From Gammaproteobacteria bacterium (lineage in GTDB: Bacteria; Pseudomonadota; Gammaproteobacteria; Pseudomonadales; Pseudomonadaceae), in contig JAHIWP010000060.1 in assembly GCA_018816095.1 (NCBI GenBank), positions 1-64,000 on the forward strand: a stretch of 64,000 bases of DNA, written 5' to 3'. The position numbers were made by a program, and so were the translations under genes. Positions 19,672-28,567 of this stretch are shown here, piece by piece. Position 1 is the first letter of the stretch; each line of letters starts with the position of its first letter. The notes beneath the pieces are model-generated. The model was not told the DNA's origin. It made no database searches and saw only the letters and a program-made list of their open reading frames with translations.

Positions 19672-20343
19672 CTACTCAGCGACACTGATCGTTAGACCAG
19701 CGGCGATGGCAAAAGGTGTCAAGGTCACCGCCAATGCGGTGAGGCTGGCCAACCACAACAAGTGGCCGACCGCCGGCAATCCTTGCAGGCTGGCTTGTAA
19801 CGCACCGCTGCCGAGAATCAGCACCGGGATGTACAACGGCAAAATCAACAAAGCGAGCAGCAGGCCGCCACGTTTGAGGCCCACAGTCAGCGCGGCACCG
19901 ACGGCGCCCAGCAAGCTCAACACCGGGGTGCCCAGCAGCAGGGAAACCAGCAGTACCGGTAAACAGCGCTCAGGTAACCCCAGCATCAAGGCCAGCAACG
20001 GTGCCAACAGCACCAACGCCAACCCAGAAAACAGCCAGTGTGCCAGTACCTTGGCCAAAACCAGAAGAGCCAGGGGGTGCGGCGAAAGGACCCACTGCTC
20101 CAGCGAGCCATCCTCAAAATCACTGCGAAACAGCCCGTCCAGCGAGAGCAGCACGGCCAATAGGGCCGCCACCCACACCAGCCCAGGCGAAAGGCTTTGT
20201 AATAACTGCGTCTGCGGCCCCACTGCCAGAGGAAACAGGGCAATCACAATGGCGAAGAACACCAGGGGGTTGGCCAGCTCGGCGGGACGACGAAACAGCA
20301 AGCGCGCTTCGCGGGCCAGCAGCAGAGTAAAAACATTGCTCAT
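19672..20343 (-). CDS. ccmB: Heme exporter membrane subunit CcmB
   Basis: Membrane subunit of the CcmAB ABC transporter that drives release of holo-CcmE. 223 residues and six hydrophobic segments; family features are [23 protein letters not shown] near the N-terminus, [23 protein letters not shown], and [18 protein letters not shown]. It overlaps ccmA by four bases. Confidence 0.96.
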   Translation of the reverse strand: MSNVFTLLLAREARLLFRRPAELANPLVFFAIVIALFPLAVGPQTQLLQSLSPGLVWVAALLAVLLSLDGLFRSDFEDGSLEQWVLSPHPLALLVLAKVLAHWLFSGLALVLLAPLLALMLGLPERCLPVLLVSLLLGTPVLSLLGAVGAALTVGLKRGGLLLALLILPLYIPVLILGSGALQASLQGLPAVGHLLWLASLTALAVTLTPFAIAAGLTISVAE

Positions 20344-20975
20344 GATGTGCGCAGCCCCAAATCAAGCTCGCGATAACCGGCCGGTTTAACGCGTAACTCG
20401 TGATGCGTGGTCAGCACCACCAAGCCGCCTTGCTGACAATGCGCGGCCAGATGGTCTTCCAGCTGCGCCACTGCAGCTTTATCTAGCGCAGTGAAGGGCT
20501 CATCCAGCACCCACAGCTTCGGCCCAGGCAGGTACAACCGCGCCAATGCCACACGTCGCTGCTGGCCGGCGGACAGGGTATGACAGGGCACATCTTCAAA
20601 ACCGCGCAGCCCCACCGCATCCAGCGCCTGCCAGATAGCATCGCGTTCCGCCGGCTGATGCAGCGCGCACAGCCAGCCGAGGTTCTCTTCGGCCGTCAGC
20701 AAGCCCTTGATGCCGGCGGCATGGCCAATCCACAACAGGTTGCGCGCCAGCTCGGCACGCTGCGCCGTCAACGGACGACCATTCAGGCGGATCTCGCCGG
20801 CAGTCGGTTGCATCAGACCCGCTAACAAGCGCAGCAGGCTGGTCTTGCCGCTGCCGTTAGGGCCGGCAACCTGCAACATCTCACCGGGAACCAGACGTAC
20901 TTCCAGCTGCTCGAACAGCATGCGCCAGTTTCGCTCACAGGCGAGCGCCACGGCTTCGAGAAGGGGACTGATCAA
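20340..20975 (-). CDS. ccmA: Heme exporter ATP-binding subunit CcmA
   Basis: ATPase of the CcmAB complex. Walker A is [16 protein letters not shown], the signature is [15 protein letters not shown], Walker B is [12 protein letters not shown], and the H-loop is VLTTHHE. The start is set at TTG 20975 (giving [16 protein letters not shown]), which matches the N-terminus of Pseudomonas homologs and has AGGTA about ten bases upstream; another TTG at 21002 adds nine residues. No ATG start is available. It is the first gene of the ccm operon, divergent from the FliK-like gene. Confidence 0.94.
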   Translation of the reverse strand: MISPLLEAVALACERNWRMLFEQLEVRLVPGEMLQVAGPNGSGKTSLLRLLAGLMQPTAGEIRLNGRPLTAQRAELARNLLWIGHAAGIKGLLTAEENLGWLCALHQPAERDAIWQALDAVGLRGFEDVPCHTLSAGQQRRVALARLYLPGPKLWVLDEPFTALDKAAVAQLEDHLAAHCQQGGLVVLTTHHELRVKPAGYRELDLGLRTS

Positions 20976-21138
20976 GGCATCGGTACCTAAAGTGGATGGC
21001 AAAAGCGGCTCAAGTCGGCAGCGTCTTGGCCGCTATACTGACGCAAGTGAAACACGCAGCCGGCCCTGACGGGGCGCGATTATACATGCCATGCCCCGCC
21101 TCCCGCAGCGGGCATTTTCGACAGGTTGTAACCCACCA

Positions 21139-22683
21139 ATGAGCGAAATCAGCAGTCCACGGCCCATGCCGCCGACGCCCCCCAGCAGCCGCCCCAATGC
21201 CGTAGCGGCTGACCAAGCGGTGAAGCTGCTGCAACCCCTGCAAGGCTTACTGCTCAGCGGAGAAACCGCCAAGGCCGAAGTTATCGCCTTGAAAGAAGTG
21301 GCACAGAGCTTTCAGTTACTGCTCAAGCTGACACTGGAGAATGGCCGGCAAACCACCCTCGAAGCCAGCAGTTCAAGGCCTATCGCCCAGGGCACCTCAC
21401 TGGCGGTGACCGCCTTGTCGGAAACCCGCCTGGCCTTAGCCGTACTGGCCGGGGGCAATAAACCGCTCACCAGCCTGGACCTCGAACAATTACCCGTCGG
21501 CACCCTGCTACAAGGCAAGGTGGTCGCCCGCGAGCAACTGCCGCAGGGTCGCGCGCAAGAGGTGGTCTACAAAGTCGTGGTCAACTTGCTCAACACGCAG
21601 CTAGCCGGCAGCAAGCTGTCGCTGGAAACTCCGCTGGCGCTGCCGGTAGGCAGTTTGCTCAGCGCACAAGTGCAGGGGAACCAGTCGTTGAGTTTTCTGC
21701 CTTTGAGCGGCCGCCTGGATCAACTCGCGCTAAACCAGCAATTGGCCTCACAAAGCAACCGCCAAGGTTCATTGGAAGGTTTATTCAGCGCCCTACAAGG
21801 CCTGCGCGGCAGCGCCGAGATGAGCGAAGGCCTGCGCACCAGCATCGATAAGCTCTTCGGCACCCTGCCCGATGCCGCTCAGCTAAGCACCCCAAAAGGC
21901 CTGGCCGCCGCCCTGGAGAACAGCGGTATTTTGCTAGAGAGCAAACTATTGGGCGGCCAGGGCCAAGCTCTGCCGAACGACCTCAAGGCCAACCTGCTGC
22001 GCCTGATTACCCAACTATTGCCCAGCCTGTCAGCCGGTACCCCTTTGGCCGCCGCCACTGCCAGTTCCGCAATGGCACAGGCCATGCCGGCCCTGGCCCG
22101 CGACCTACTTGGCAGCCTAGGTAAGGCCAGCACACGCCAACAAGGACTGAACTTCCCCCTGCCCTCGCGCCTGCTGCAATCGATGGAAGGTGAGGCTGAC
22201 CTGGAGGCCCTGCTAAAACTTGCTGCAGCGGCCATCTCGCGTCTGCAAACTCACCAGCTCTCCAGCCTGGCGCAGAGCCAGGTCGGACCGGACGGCAACC
22301 TGCTCACCACCTGGCAACTGGAGCTCCCCATGCGTAACCAGCAGGAGCTGGTGCCGCTGCAGGTAAAAATCCAGCGCGACGAAAGCAACCCACAAGAAAA
22401 ACCCGAGAAAAAAGAAACTCTGTGGAAAGTTGAGCTGGCATTCGATATCGACCCACTGGGCCCCCTGCAGATCCAGGCGCAACTGGCCCATGGCCGTCTA
22501 TCCAGCCAGCTGTGGGCCGAACGCAGCAGTACCGTCAGCCTGATTGATGCCGAACTGGACAACCTGCGCCAACGTCTTAATGCCGCAGGCGTTCAGGTAG
22601 GTGAACTGGCCTGCAGCCAGGGCATACCGCCGCGTGGTCCACGCACAACCTTGGAACAACGCTGGGTGGATGAAACCGCATGA
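21139..22683 (+). CDS. FliK-like hook-length control protein (second copy)
   Basis: 514 residues. The C-terminal third (about 385-500) resembles the Flg_hook domain of FliK, which switches type III export once the hook is complete: TTWQLELPMRNQQELVPLQVKIQRDE and DIDPLGPLQIQAQLAHGRLSSQLWAERSS. The N-terminal part is Leu/Gln/Ser-rich and low in complexity, as in molecular rulers. A separate canonical fliK lies at 43003-44256. This gene overlaps the FhlB gene (ATGA), as in other Pseudomonas downstream of ccmA. ATG 21139 (MSEISSPRPMPP) is chosen; the frame extends to 21091. Whether it acts in hook control or in another export step is unknown. Confidence 0.8.
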   Translation: MSEISSPRPMPPTPPSSRPNAVAADQAVKLLQPLQGLLLSGETAKAEVIALKEVAQSFQLLLKLTLENGRQTTLEASSSRPIAQGTSLAVTALSETRLALAVLAGGNKPLTSLDLEQLPVGTLLQGKVVAREQLPQGRAQEVVYKVVVNLLNTQLAGSKLSLETPLALPVGSLLSAQVQGNQSLSFLPLSGRLDQLALNQQLASQSNRQGSLEGLFSALQGLRGSAEMSEGLRTSIDKLFGTLPDAAQLSTPKGLAAALENSGILLESKLLGGQGQALPNDLKANLLRLITQLLPSLSAGTPLAAATASSAMAQAMPALARDLLGSLGKASTRQQGLNFPLPSRLLQSMEGEADLEALLKLAAAAISRLQTHQLSSLAQSQVGPDGNLLTTWQLELPMRNQQELVPLQVKIQRDESNPQEKPEKKETLWKVELAFDIDPLGPLQIQAQLAHGRLSSQLWAERSSTVSLIDAELDNLRQRLNAAGVQVGELACSQGIPPRGPRTTLEQRWVDETA

Positions 22684-23006
22684 AGAAGACCGCGCCACGC
22701 CAAGCCATCGCCCTCACCTACGACGGGCAAAATGCGCCTGTGCTCAGTGCTAAAGGCGATGACGAACTGGCCGAAGCAATCCTGGCGATTGCCAGAGAAT
22801 ATGAAGTCCCGATCTACGAAAATGCGGAGCTGGTGCGCCTGCTCGCGCGCCTAGAGTTGGGTGATGCAATCCCGGAGCAGCTGTATCGCTGTATCGCGGA
22901 AATCATCGCCTTTGCCTGGTACTTGAAGGGTAAAGCACCGGCGGGGGGTGGGCGCGATACAGATATCACGCCGCCGCTGCGCCTATTGGAAGGCCCAGCC
23001 CACTGA
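22680..23006 (+). CDS. fhlB: FhlB: FlhB C-terminal-domain homolog
   Basis: 108 residues equivalent to the cytoplasmic switch domain of FlhB (AIALTYDGQNAPVLSAKG, then YEVPIYENAELVRLLARLELGDAIPEQLYRCIAEIIAFAW). It lacks the membrane part and the NPTH autocleavage site, which the full FlhB at 37244-38380 has. Such stand-alone copies can replace part of FlhB in substrate switching. Its start overlaps the FliK-like stop by four bases, which points to joint use with that protein. It converges on the DUF2802 gene. Confidence 0.87.
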   Translation: MKKTAPRQAIALTYDGQNAPVLSAKGDDELAEAILAIAREYEVPIYENAELVRLLARLELGDAIPEQLYRCIAEIIAFAWYLKGKAPAGGGRDTDITPPLRLLEGPAH

Positions 23007-23035
23007 GCAACCGCCGATCTAGAAGGAAGGGTTCA

Positions 23036-23440
23036 TCAGTGACGCTGCAGTTTGGCCTGCTGCATTTTGCTGACCAACTCAGCCTCAGCCTTGCTCAGGC
23101 CGCAGGACTGAGTCAGGTCATCCACACTGGCACCCATGCCAGCCAGTCGCGCCGCTTGGGTAAACGACAGGCTACTGGGGTCACGCTGTTCAATTTGATT
23201 GAGTTTGTCCGGCAGCGGCGCCACAACGCGACGCAGCTCTTGTAATTCTTCGCCCATCTGCACGCTGCCCGCCAGGTAGGCATCCAGACGCCGACTGAGC
23301 TCTTTGAACCGCCGGTCACGCACGGCGTCACGCTCAGCTTGCAGCTTGACGACATCGCGCAACTGCCGTGTAAACCAAATGCAGGCCCCCATTAGCCCCA
23401 GGCACACCAGGGTTAGGACGGTAAGCAGCGCGACAAGCAT
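23036..23440 (-). CDS. DUF2802 protein at the end of the chemotaxis operon
   Basis: 134 residues: an N-terminal membrane helix (LLTVLTLVCLGLMGACIWF), a coiled coil (about 25-80), and a C-terminal helix-turn-helix-like DUF2802 region (QAARLAGMGASVDDLTQSCGLSKAEAELV). It starts three bases after cheW and is the last gene of the long minus-strand cluster. The function is unknown; constant pairing with cheW in Pseudomonas suggests a role in arranging the chemotaxis array (inference). Confidence 0.83.
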   Translation of the reverse strand: MLVALLTVLTLVCLGLMGACIWFTRQLRDVVKLQAERDAVRDRRFKELSRRLDAYLAGSVQMGEELQELRRVVAPLPDKLNQIEQRDPSSLSFTQAARLAGMGASVDDLTQSCGLSKAEAELVSKMQQAKLQRH

Positions 23441-23443
23441 GAG

Positions 23444-23923
23444 CTAGATGCTCTCCAGCTCGGACCACTCTTCTTCACTCATCATCTTGTCCAGCTCAAC
23501 CAGAATCAGCAGTTCGCCGTTCTTGTTGCATACGCCCTGGATAAACTTGGCGGATTCATCATTGCCAACGTTCGGCGCTGTTTCCACTTCAGATTGGCGC
23601 AGGTAAACCACCTCAGCCACGCTATCGACCAAGATACCAACCACCTGCTTGTCAGCCTCGATAATCACGATACGGGTGTTATCGGTCACCTCAGTGGAGT
23701 CCAGGCCAAAACGCTGGCGCGTGTCGATCACGGTAACCACATTACCGCGCAGGTTGATGATGCCCAGCACATAGCTCGGAGCACCCGGCACAGGGGCAAT
23801 TTCGGTGTAGCGCAGGACTTCCTGCACTTGCATCACATTGATGCCATAGGTTTCGTTATCCAGGCGGAACGTCACCCACTGCAGAATCGGATCTTCAGAA
23901 CCTTGTGCCGAACTTTTCTTCAT
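23444..23923 (-). CDS. cheW: Chemotaxis coupling protein CheW
   Basis: Links chemoreceptors to CheA. 159 residues with the single CheW fold: LQWVTFRLDNETYGINVMQVQEVLRYTEIAPVP-type N-terminal strand region, YVLGIINLRGNVVTVIDTRQRFGL, and VGILVDSVAEVVYL. The start at 23923 gives MKKSSAQGSEDPIL. It lies 104 bases downstream of parP and is followed by the DUF2802 gene. Confidence 0.96.
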   Translation of the reverse strand: MKKSSAQGSEDPILQWVTFRLDNETYGINVMQVQEVLRYTEIAPVPGAPSYVLGIINLRGNVVTVIDTRQRFGLDSTEVTDNTRIVIIEADKQVVGILVDSVAEVVYLRQSEVETAPNVGNDESAKFIQGVCNKNGELLILVELDKMMSEEEWSELESI

Positions 23924-24027
23924 GTCCCTAACCTCGTCTTGAACCGCTCACGGCGGCGATCGCGGGTATCTAGCCCGCTGTCTTTACTGTAGTTGTAAGG
24001 CGGTGCAGCGCACAGCCCGTGCGTTAT

Positions 24028-24867
24028 TCAATGACCCTGTCTGGCCGCCATACGTTTAGCGGCACCACTGGCAATCAACTCAGCCAGCGATGCAATATCC
24101 AACAGGGCACACATGTGTTCAATTACCGTACCGGCCAGCCATGGGCGCTGAGTCCGCTGGCTGCGCCATTTGACCTCATTCGGGTCGAGCCGAATCGAGC
24201 GGCTGACCTGATGCACAGCCAGCCCCCACTCATAGCCCTGAACGGAGATCACATACTGTAAACCTTCGCGAAAATCATCGCGGTAACGATCAGGCATTAC
24301 CCAGCGCGCAGTATCCAGCACCTTCAGGTTGCCTGCCTGGCTCGGCAGTATGCCGAGAAACCAGTCGGGCTGGCCAAATAATGGCGTCAGCTCCTGGCCT
24401 TGCAGGGGGTAAATCGAACCCAGACACACCAACGGCACGGCCAACGTCAGGCCGGCAACGTCGAACAATAAACATTCGAAAGGCTCCTGAGCCCATTCCG
24501 GACGGCCCGGTAACGCCGGTTCAGGCGCCATCAACGGAGGCAGCGATACGCGCTCAACCTCAATCACGGCTGGAGTGGCAGCCACTTGTGGCGCGACTTC
24601 AACGCGGGCTTCAACGGACGGTGCCGGGATCTCGATGGTAGGCAGCACAAGCGGTCGTGCAGCCAGTTCAGCCAAGGGTTTGCTGGCCACGGCTTGCACT
24701 TGAGGCAGGGTTCGGGCATCGCGAACCTGCTCTTCAAGCACCGCGGCTTCGAACTCATCCAGCGTGATGCTATCGGCTAACTCGACCGCAGCGTCCTGCA
24801 ACAAGCTATCCAGATAGGACTGCAAGGCCAGTTGCGGACGTGTCGCGGTAGCAAGGGGAAGACTCAT
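24028..24867 (-). CDS. parP: ParP-like CheW-domain protein (polar chemotaxis-array protein)
   Basis: 279 residues: a short N-terminal helix region (RPQLALQSYLDSLLQDAA), a Pro/Val/Ala-rich linker (about 65-130) and a C-terminal CheW-like domain (about 135-270) with FECLLFDVAGLTLAVPLVCL and EWGLAVHQVSRSIRLDPNEVKWRSQ. In Vibrio and Pseudomonas, ParP joins CheA and receptors to the polar ParC system. ATG 24867 (MSLPLATATRP) is chosen over an upstream in-frame start. The ParA-like gene directly precedes it, as expected. Confidence 0.85.
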   Translation of the reverse strand: MSLPLATATRPQLALQSYLDSLLQDAAVELADSITLDEFEAAVLEEQVRDARTLPQVQAVASKPLAELAARPLVLPTIEIPAPSVEARVEVAPQVAATPAVIEVERVSLPPLMAPEPALPGRPEWAQEPFECLLFDVAGLTLAVPLVCLGSIYPLQGQELTPLFGQPDWFLGILPSQAGNLKVLDTARWVMPDRYRDDFREGLQYVISVQGYEWGLAVHQVSRSIRLDPNEVKWRSQRTQRPWLAGTVIEHMCALLDIASLAELIASGAAKRMAARQGH

Positions 24868-24954
24868 GAAAACAACCCGTAATAACAATCTGTACAGACT
24901 ATCGGCCGCGCTAGCGACAGACTTGAGCCTATATCTTCAGCATAGCCGCTCATC

Positions 24955-25743
24955 TCAGGCGACCTGCGCGGCAATCTGCTGCGCCAACAAGTTCTTGAGA
25001 AGCGCCCGGTAGGCAATCACGCCACGGCTATTTTTGTCGAATTGCGACGGTGTCAGGCCGGCCCGACTGGCGTCGCGCAGGCGCGTATCAACCGGAATAT
25101 AAGCGGGCCACAGGTGCTCAAGGTAATTGTTGCGCAAGACCCGCAGCGTACTCATGGAGGCCTGAGTACGGCGATCAAACAGCGTCGGCACGATGGTGTA
25201 AGGCAGCGCCTGCTGCCGCGAGCGGTTGATCATGGCCAGGGTATTGACCATGCGTTCAAGGCCTTTGACCGCAAGAAACTCAGTCTGCACCGGAATCACC
25301 AACTGTTGGCTGGCAGCCAGGGCATTGACCATTAACACGCCGAGCAAGGGCGGGCTGTCGATCACTGCATGATCAAAGTCCTCCCAAAGCTGCGCAAGGC
25401 TCTTGGCGATCACCAACCCTAACCCGCTCTGCCCGGGTGACTGACGCTCAAGCGTGGCAAGTGCGGTACTGGAAGGCAGCAAAGAAATTCGCTCATGGCT
25501 GGTCGGCAACAGCAATTGCTGCGGCAAACCGCGCGGCACGCTGCCCTTGTGCTGAAACAGATCAAAACTGCTGTGTTCAAGGCTGTCAGGGTCGTGCCCG
25601 AAATAGCTGGTCATCGAACCATGAGGATCGAGATCGACCACCACCACGCGCTTACCGGCATCAGCCAGCAGGCCCGCCAAGGCGATTGATGTGGTGGTCT
25701 TACCAACGCCACCTTTTTGATTGGCTACTGCCCAGACTCTCAT
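24955..25743 (-). CDS. parC: ParC-like ParA/MinD ATPase for polar chemotaxis arrays
   Basis: ParA-type ATPase (not topoisomerase IV) that places chemotaxis arrays at the cell pole. 262 residues: deviant Walker A NQKGGVGKTTTSIALAGL at residues 7-24, Walker A' VVDLDPHGSMTSYFG, Walker B DHAVIDSPPLLGVL. ATG 25743 (MRVWAVANQKGG) is the family start. It sits between motD and parP in the chemotaxis operon, the usual Pseudomonas place. Confidence 0.9.
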   Translation of the reverse strand: MRVWAVANQKGGVGKTTTSIALAGLLADAGKRVVVVDLDPHGSMTSYFGHDPDSLEHSSFDLFQHKGSVPRGLPQQLLLPTSHERISLLPSSTALATLERQSPGQSGLGLVIAKSLAQLWEDFDHAVIDSPPLLGVLMVNALAASQQLVIPVQTEFLAVKGLERMVNTLAMINRSRQQALPYTIVPTLFDRRTQASMSTLRVLRNNYLEHLWPAYIPVDTRLRDASRAGLTPSQFDKNSRGVIAYRALLKNLLAQQIAAQVA

Positions 25744-25794
25744 CGTAATCATCCTCTCGGTGCAGGTGATGCCTGACCGAGAACGGGGCCACCT

Positions 25795-26664
25795 TTATGG
25801 GGCCGGCGACGGGGGGTTGACGGCACCCGCTTGCGGGGCCGGCGCTATCAGTGTTGCTGCAGGTTGCGTGCCAGCCCGCTTCAGGGCCGCATCAGGCTGC
25901 GCATTCGCGCTGCCCACACCACTTACACTGCGACGCACATCGAGATTGCGCGATATCACCAACACCACCCGGCGATTGCGGCCACGCCCTTCTGCGGTGG
26001 TGTTATCGGCCACGGGCTGGAACTCACCGTAACCTACAGCTGCCATACGACTCGGGTTAACCCCATCCATCGCCAGCATCCGGACGATACTCGCGGCCCT
26101 TGCGGTAGAAAGCTCCCAGTTAGTAGGAAACTGCGCAGTCTGAATGGGCAGGTTATCGGTAAAGCCTTCTACATGAACCGGATTCTCATAGGGCGCCAGA
26201 ATTTTGGCTACCTTCTCGATAATATCGAACGCCGCATTATTAGGGACGGCATCTCCACTGGTGAACAGCAGGCTGGAACTGAGCTCAATCTCGATCCATA
26301 ACTCATTGCCGCTGACCTTGAGTTGACCGGACTGAATCAAGCCGCCAAAGGCATCACTTATGCTTTGGGCGATACTTTCCAACGAGTCGGCAGCTGACAG
26401 CGTGCTTTCTTCATCCACCAGCGAACGATCCGGCTCAGTGGTACGCGGCCGCTCATCGCCGACCGGAATCGGCTTGATCGCGCGATCAGGCTGATTGAAC
26501 ACACCAGTCAGGCTGTCTGAAAGAATTTTGTACTTGCCTTCGTTAATCGAGGAAATCGAGTACATCACCACGAAAAACGCAAACAGCAAGGTAATGAAGT
26601 CGGCATAGGAGACCAGCCAACGTTCGTGGTTTTCATGTTCTTCTTGATGACGCCGGCGGGCCAT
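25795..26664 (-). CDS. motD: Flagellar motor stator protein MotD
   Basis: MotB-type stator that works with MotC. 289 residues: N-terminal helix WLVSYADFITLLFAFFVVMYS with the ion-binding Asp22, a plug/linker region, and a C-terminal OmpA-like peptidoglycan-binding domain (about 150-260; VEGFTDNLPIQT, NWELSTARAASIVRML and RNRRVVLVISR). The tail after about 265 is Ala/Pro-rich. It follows motC by 12 bases. Pseudomonas normally carries a second stator set (motAB), not in this window. Confidence 0.95.
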   Translation of the reverse strand: MARRRHQEEHENHERWLVSYADFITLLFAFFVVMYSISSINEGKYKILSDSLTGVFNQPDRAIKPIPVGDERPRTTEPDRSLVDEESTLSAADSLESIAQSISDAFGGLIQSGQLKVSGNELWIEIELSSSLLFTSGDAVPNNAAFDIIEKVAKILAPYENPVHVEGFTDNLPIQTAQFPTNWELSTARAASIVRMLAMDGVNPSRMAAVGYGEFQPVADNTTAEGRGRNRRVVLVISRNLDVRRSVSGVGSANAQPDAALKRAGTQPAATLIAPAPQAGAVNPPSPAP

Positions 26665-26676
26665 GTTGTGCCTCCA

Positions 26677-27417
26677 TCAATCCATAAAGCCTTGCAGCTT
26701 CAATTCGATGGAGCGTGGGTTTTCACCCTCGGCAATCGACAGGATGCCTTCGAGCAACATCTCACGATAACGCGATTGACGTTGAGCGATGGCCTTAAGC
26801 TTGTTACCAATAGGCAGCAGCAACAGGTTGGCAAACCCCACGCCATAAATGGTCGCCACAAAGGCCACCGCAATGCCGCTGCCGAGCATGCTCGGATCGG
26901 CCAGATTACCCATGACGTGAATCAGGCCCATCACCGCACCGATAATGCCGATCGTCGGCGCATACCCGCCCATGCTTTCAAACACCTTGGCAGCCTGAAT
27001 ATCACGGCCCTCCTGGGTGTACAGGTCGACTTCGAGAATACTGCGAATGGCTTCCGGCTCTGCACCGTCAACCAACAGCTGCAAACCTTTGCGGGCGTAG
27101 GGGTCCATTTCAGCATCAGCCACCGCCTCAAGGCCCAGCAAACCTTCCTTACGCGCGGTCATGCTCCAGCCGACGACCCGATTGATACCGCCGACCAGAT
27201 CTATCCGCGGCGGAAAAAAGATCCAGCTGATAATTGCCAACGCACGCTTGAATACATGGACGGGAGCTTGGAGGAATGCTGCGCCTAGGGTGCCGCCGAT
27301 GACGATCAGCGCTGCTGGCCCATTGAGCAAAGCACCAACATGACCGCCTTCGAGATAGTTGCCGCCAAGGATCGCGACAAATGCCAGGATGACCCCAATA
27401 AGGCTCAGTACATCCAT
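26677..27417 (-). CDS. motC: Flagellar motor stator protein MotC
   Basis: MotA-type stator subunit, four membrane helices. 246 residues with [19 protein letters not shown] at the start, the large cytoplasmic loop (about 50-145), and GGYAPTIGIIGAVMGLIHVMGN and IAVAFVATIYGVGFANLLLLPIGNKLK in helices 3 and 4, which contain the conserved Pro of the torque unit. The start overlaps the cheB stop by one base. Confidence 0.95.
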   Translation of the reverse strand: MDVLSLIGVILAFVAILGGNYLEGGHVGALLNGPAALIVIGGTLGAAFLQAPVHVFKRALAIISWIFFPPRIDLVGGINRVVGWSMTARKEGLLGLEAVADAEMDPYARKGLQLLVDGAEPEAIRSILEVDLYTQEGRDIQAAKVFESMGGYAPTIGIIGAVMGLIHVMGNLADPSMLGSGIAVAFVATIYGVGFANLLLLPIGNKLKAIAQRQSRYREMLLEGILSIAEGENPRSIELKLQGFMD

Positions 27418-28523
27418 TAAATACAGGCCTCCACCAGGTGCCTGCCAATATCATCCAACGGGTACACAGCATCAGCCAGATTGGCTTTGACGATAGCCAT
27501 GGGCATGCCGTAAATCACACAACTGGCTTCATCCTGTGCCCACACCTGGCTGCCGGTCTGTTTGAGCAGGCGCGCACCTTCACGGCCATCCGCCCCCATG
27601 CCCGTCAGCACGACCGCGAGCACTTTGTCCGCGTAAGATTTGGCCACGGAGCCGAAGGTGATATCGACACAAGGCTTGTAGTTAAGGCGCTCGTCACCCG
27701 GCAAGATCTTCACCATGCCACGGGCGTCAACCATCATTTGCTTACCGCCTGGGGCTAACAGCGCCAGCCCAGGCCGCAGCACATCGCCATCTTCAGCCTC
27801 TTTGACGCTGATACGGCACAGCTTGTCGAGGCGCTCGGCAAAGGCCTTGGTGAAGGCTGCAGGCATGTGCTGGATCAGCACCAGCGGCGCGGGGAAGTTA
27901 GCAGGTAACTGCGTCAACACACGCTGCAGCGCAACCGGCCCACCCGTTGAGGTGCCGATAGCGACTAATTTATAGGGCTTACGCTTGGGTATAGCACTCG
28001 AAACGGCCGCAGGGGCAGGTGCAACCGCGGGTCGACTCAGCGTGCTGGCCGTTGAGGCGGGGCGTACCGCTGGCCGGGCTGGCGCAGCAGCTGATGCCGC
28101 AGGCTGCGGGCTCAGGCTGCGGCGGTTGCTGCGGGCGATGGTATGGATTTTCTCGCAGAGCAGTTGCTTAACCCGCTCGGGGTTACGCGAAATGTCTTCA
28201 AAGTTCTTCGGCAGAAAATCCACGGCACCCGCTTCAAGAGCATCCAGCGTGACGCGTGCGCCCTCATGGGTAAGTGAGGAGAACATCAATACCGGCGTTG
28301 GGCAGCGCTGCATGATGTTACGCACGGCCGTGATGCCATCCATCATTGGCATCTCGTAATCCATGGTAATTACATCAGGCTTGAGCGCTTGAGCCTGCTC
28401 AATAGCCTCACGACCGTTAGTGGCGGTGCCGATTACCTGAATATTCGGATCGGCTGAGAGAATCTCTGACACGCGCCGACGAAAAAAACCGGAGTCATCT
28501 ACCACCAACACCTTAACAGCCAT
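27417..28523 (-). CDS. cheB: Chemotaxis methylesterase CheB
   Basis: Removes methyl groups from chemoreceptors, and is activated by CheA phosphorylation. 368 residues: receiver domain ([15 protein letters not shown]; phospho-acceptor in [11 protein letters not shown], about Asp55), an Ala/Pro-rich linker (about 135-175), and the methylesterase domain with the triad Ser in AIGTSTGGP, His in [11 protein letters not shown] and Asp in [12 protein letters not shown]. The start at 28523 gives [11 protein letters not shown]. cheR is not in this window. It lies between cheA and motC. Confidence 0.97.
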   Translation of the reverse strand: MAVKVLVVDDSGFFRRRVSEILSADPNIQVIGTATNGREAIEQAQALKPDVITMDYEMPMMDGITAVRNIMQRCPTPVLMFSSLTHEGARVTLDALEAGAVDFLPKNFEDISRNPERVKQLLCEKIHTIARSNRRSLSPQPAASAAAPARPAVRPASTASTLSRPAVAPAPAAVSSAIPKRKPYKLVAIGTSTGGPVALQRVLTQLPANFPAPLVLIQHMPAAFTKAFAERLDKLCRISVKEAEDGDVLRPGLALLAPGGKQMMVDARGMVKILPGDERLNYKPCVDITFGSVAKSYADKVLAVVLTGMGADGREGARLLKQTGSQVWAQDEASCVIYGMPMAIVKANLADAVYPLDDIGRHLVEACI

Positions 28524-28567
28524 ATACAACTCCTAAGCGGCGCGAAAAATACCCGCGCCGCGAACAA

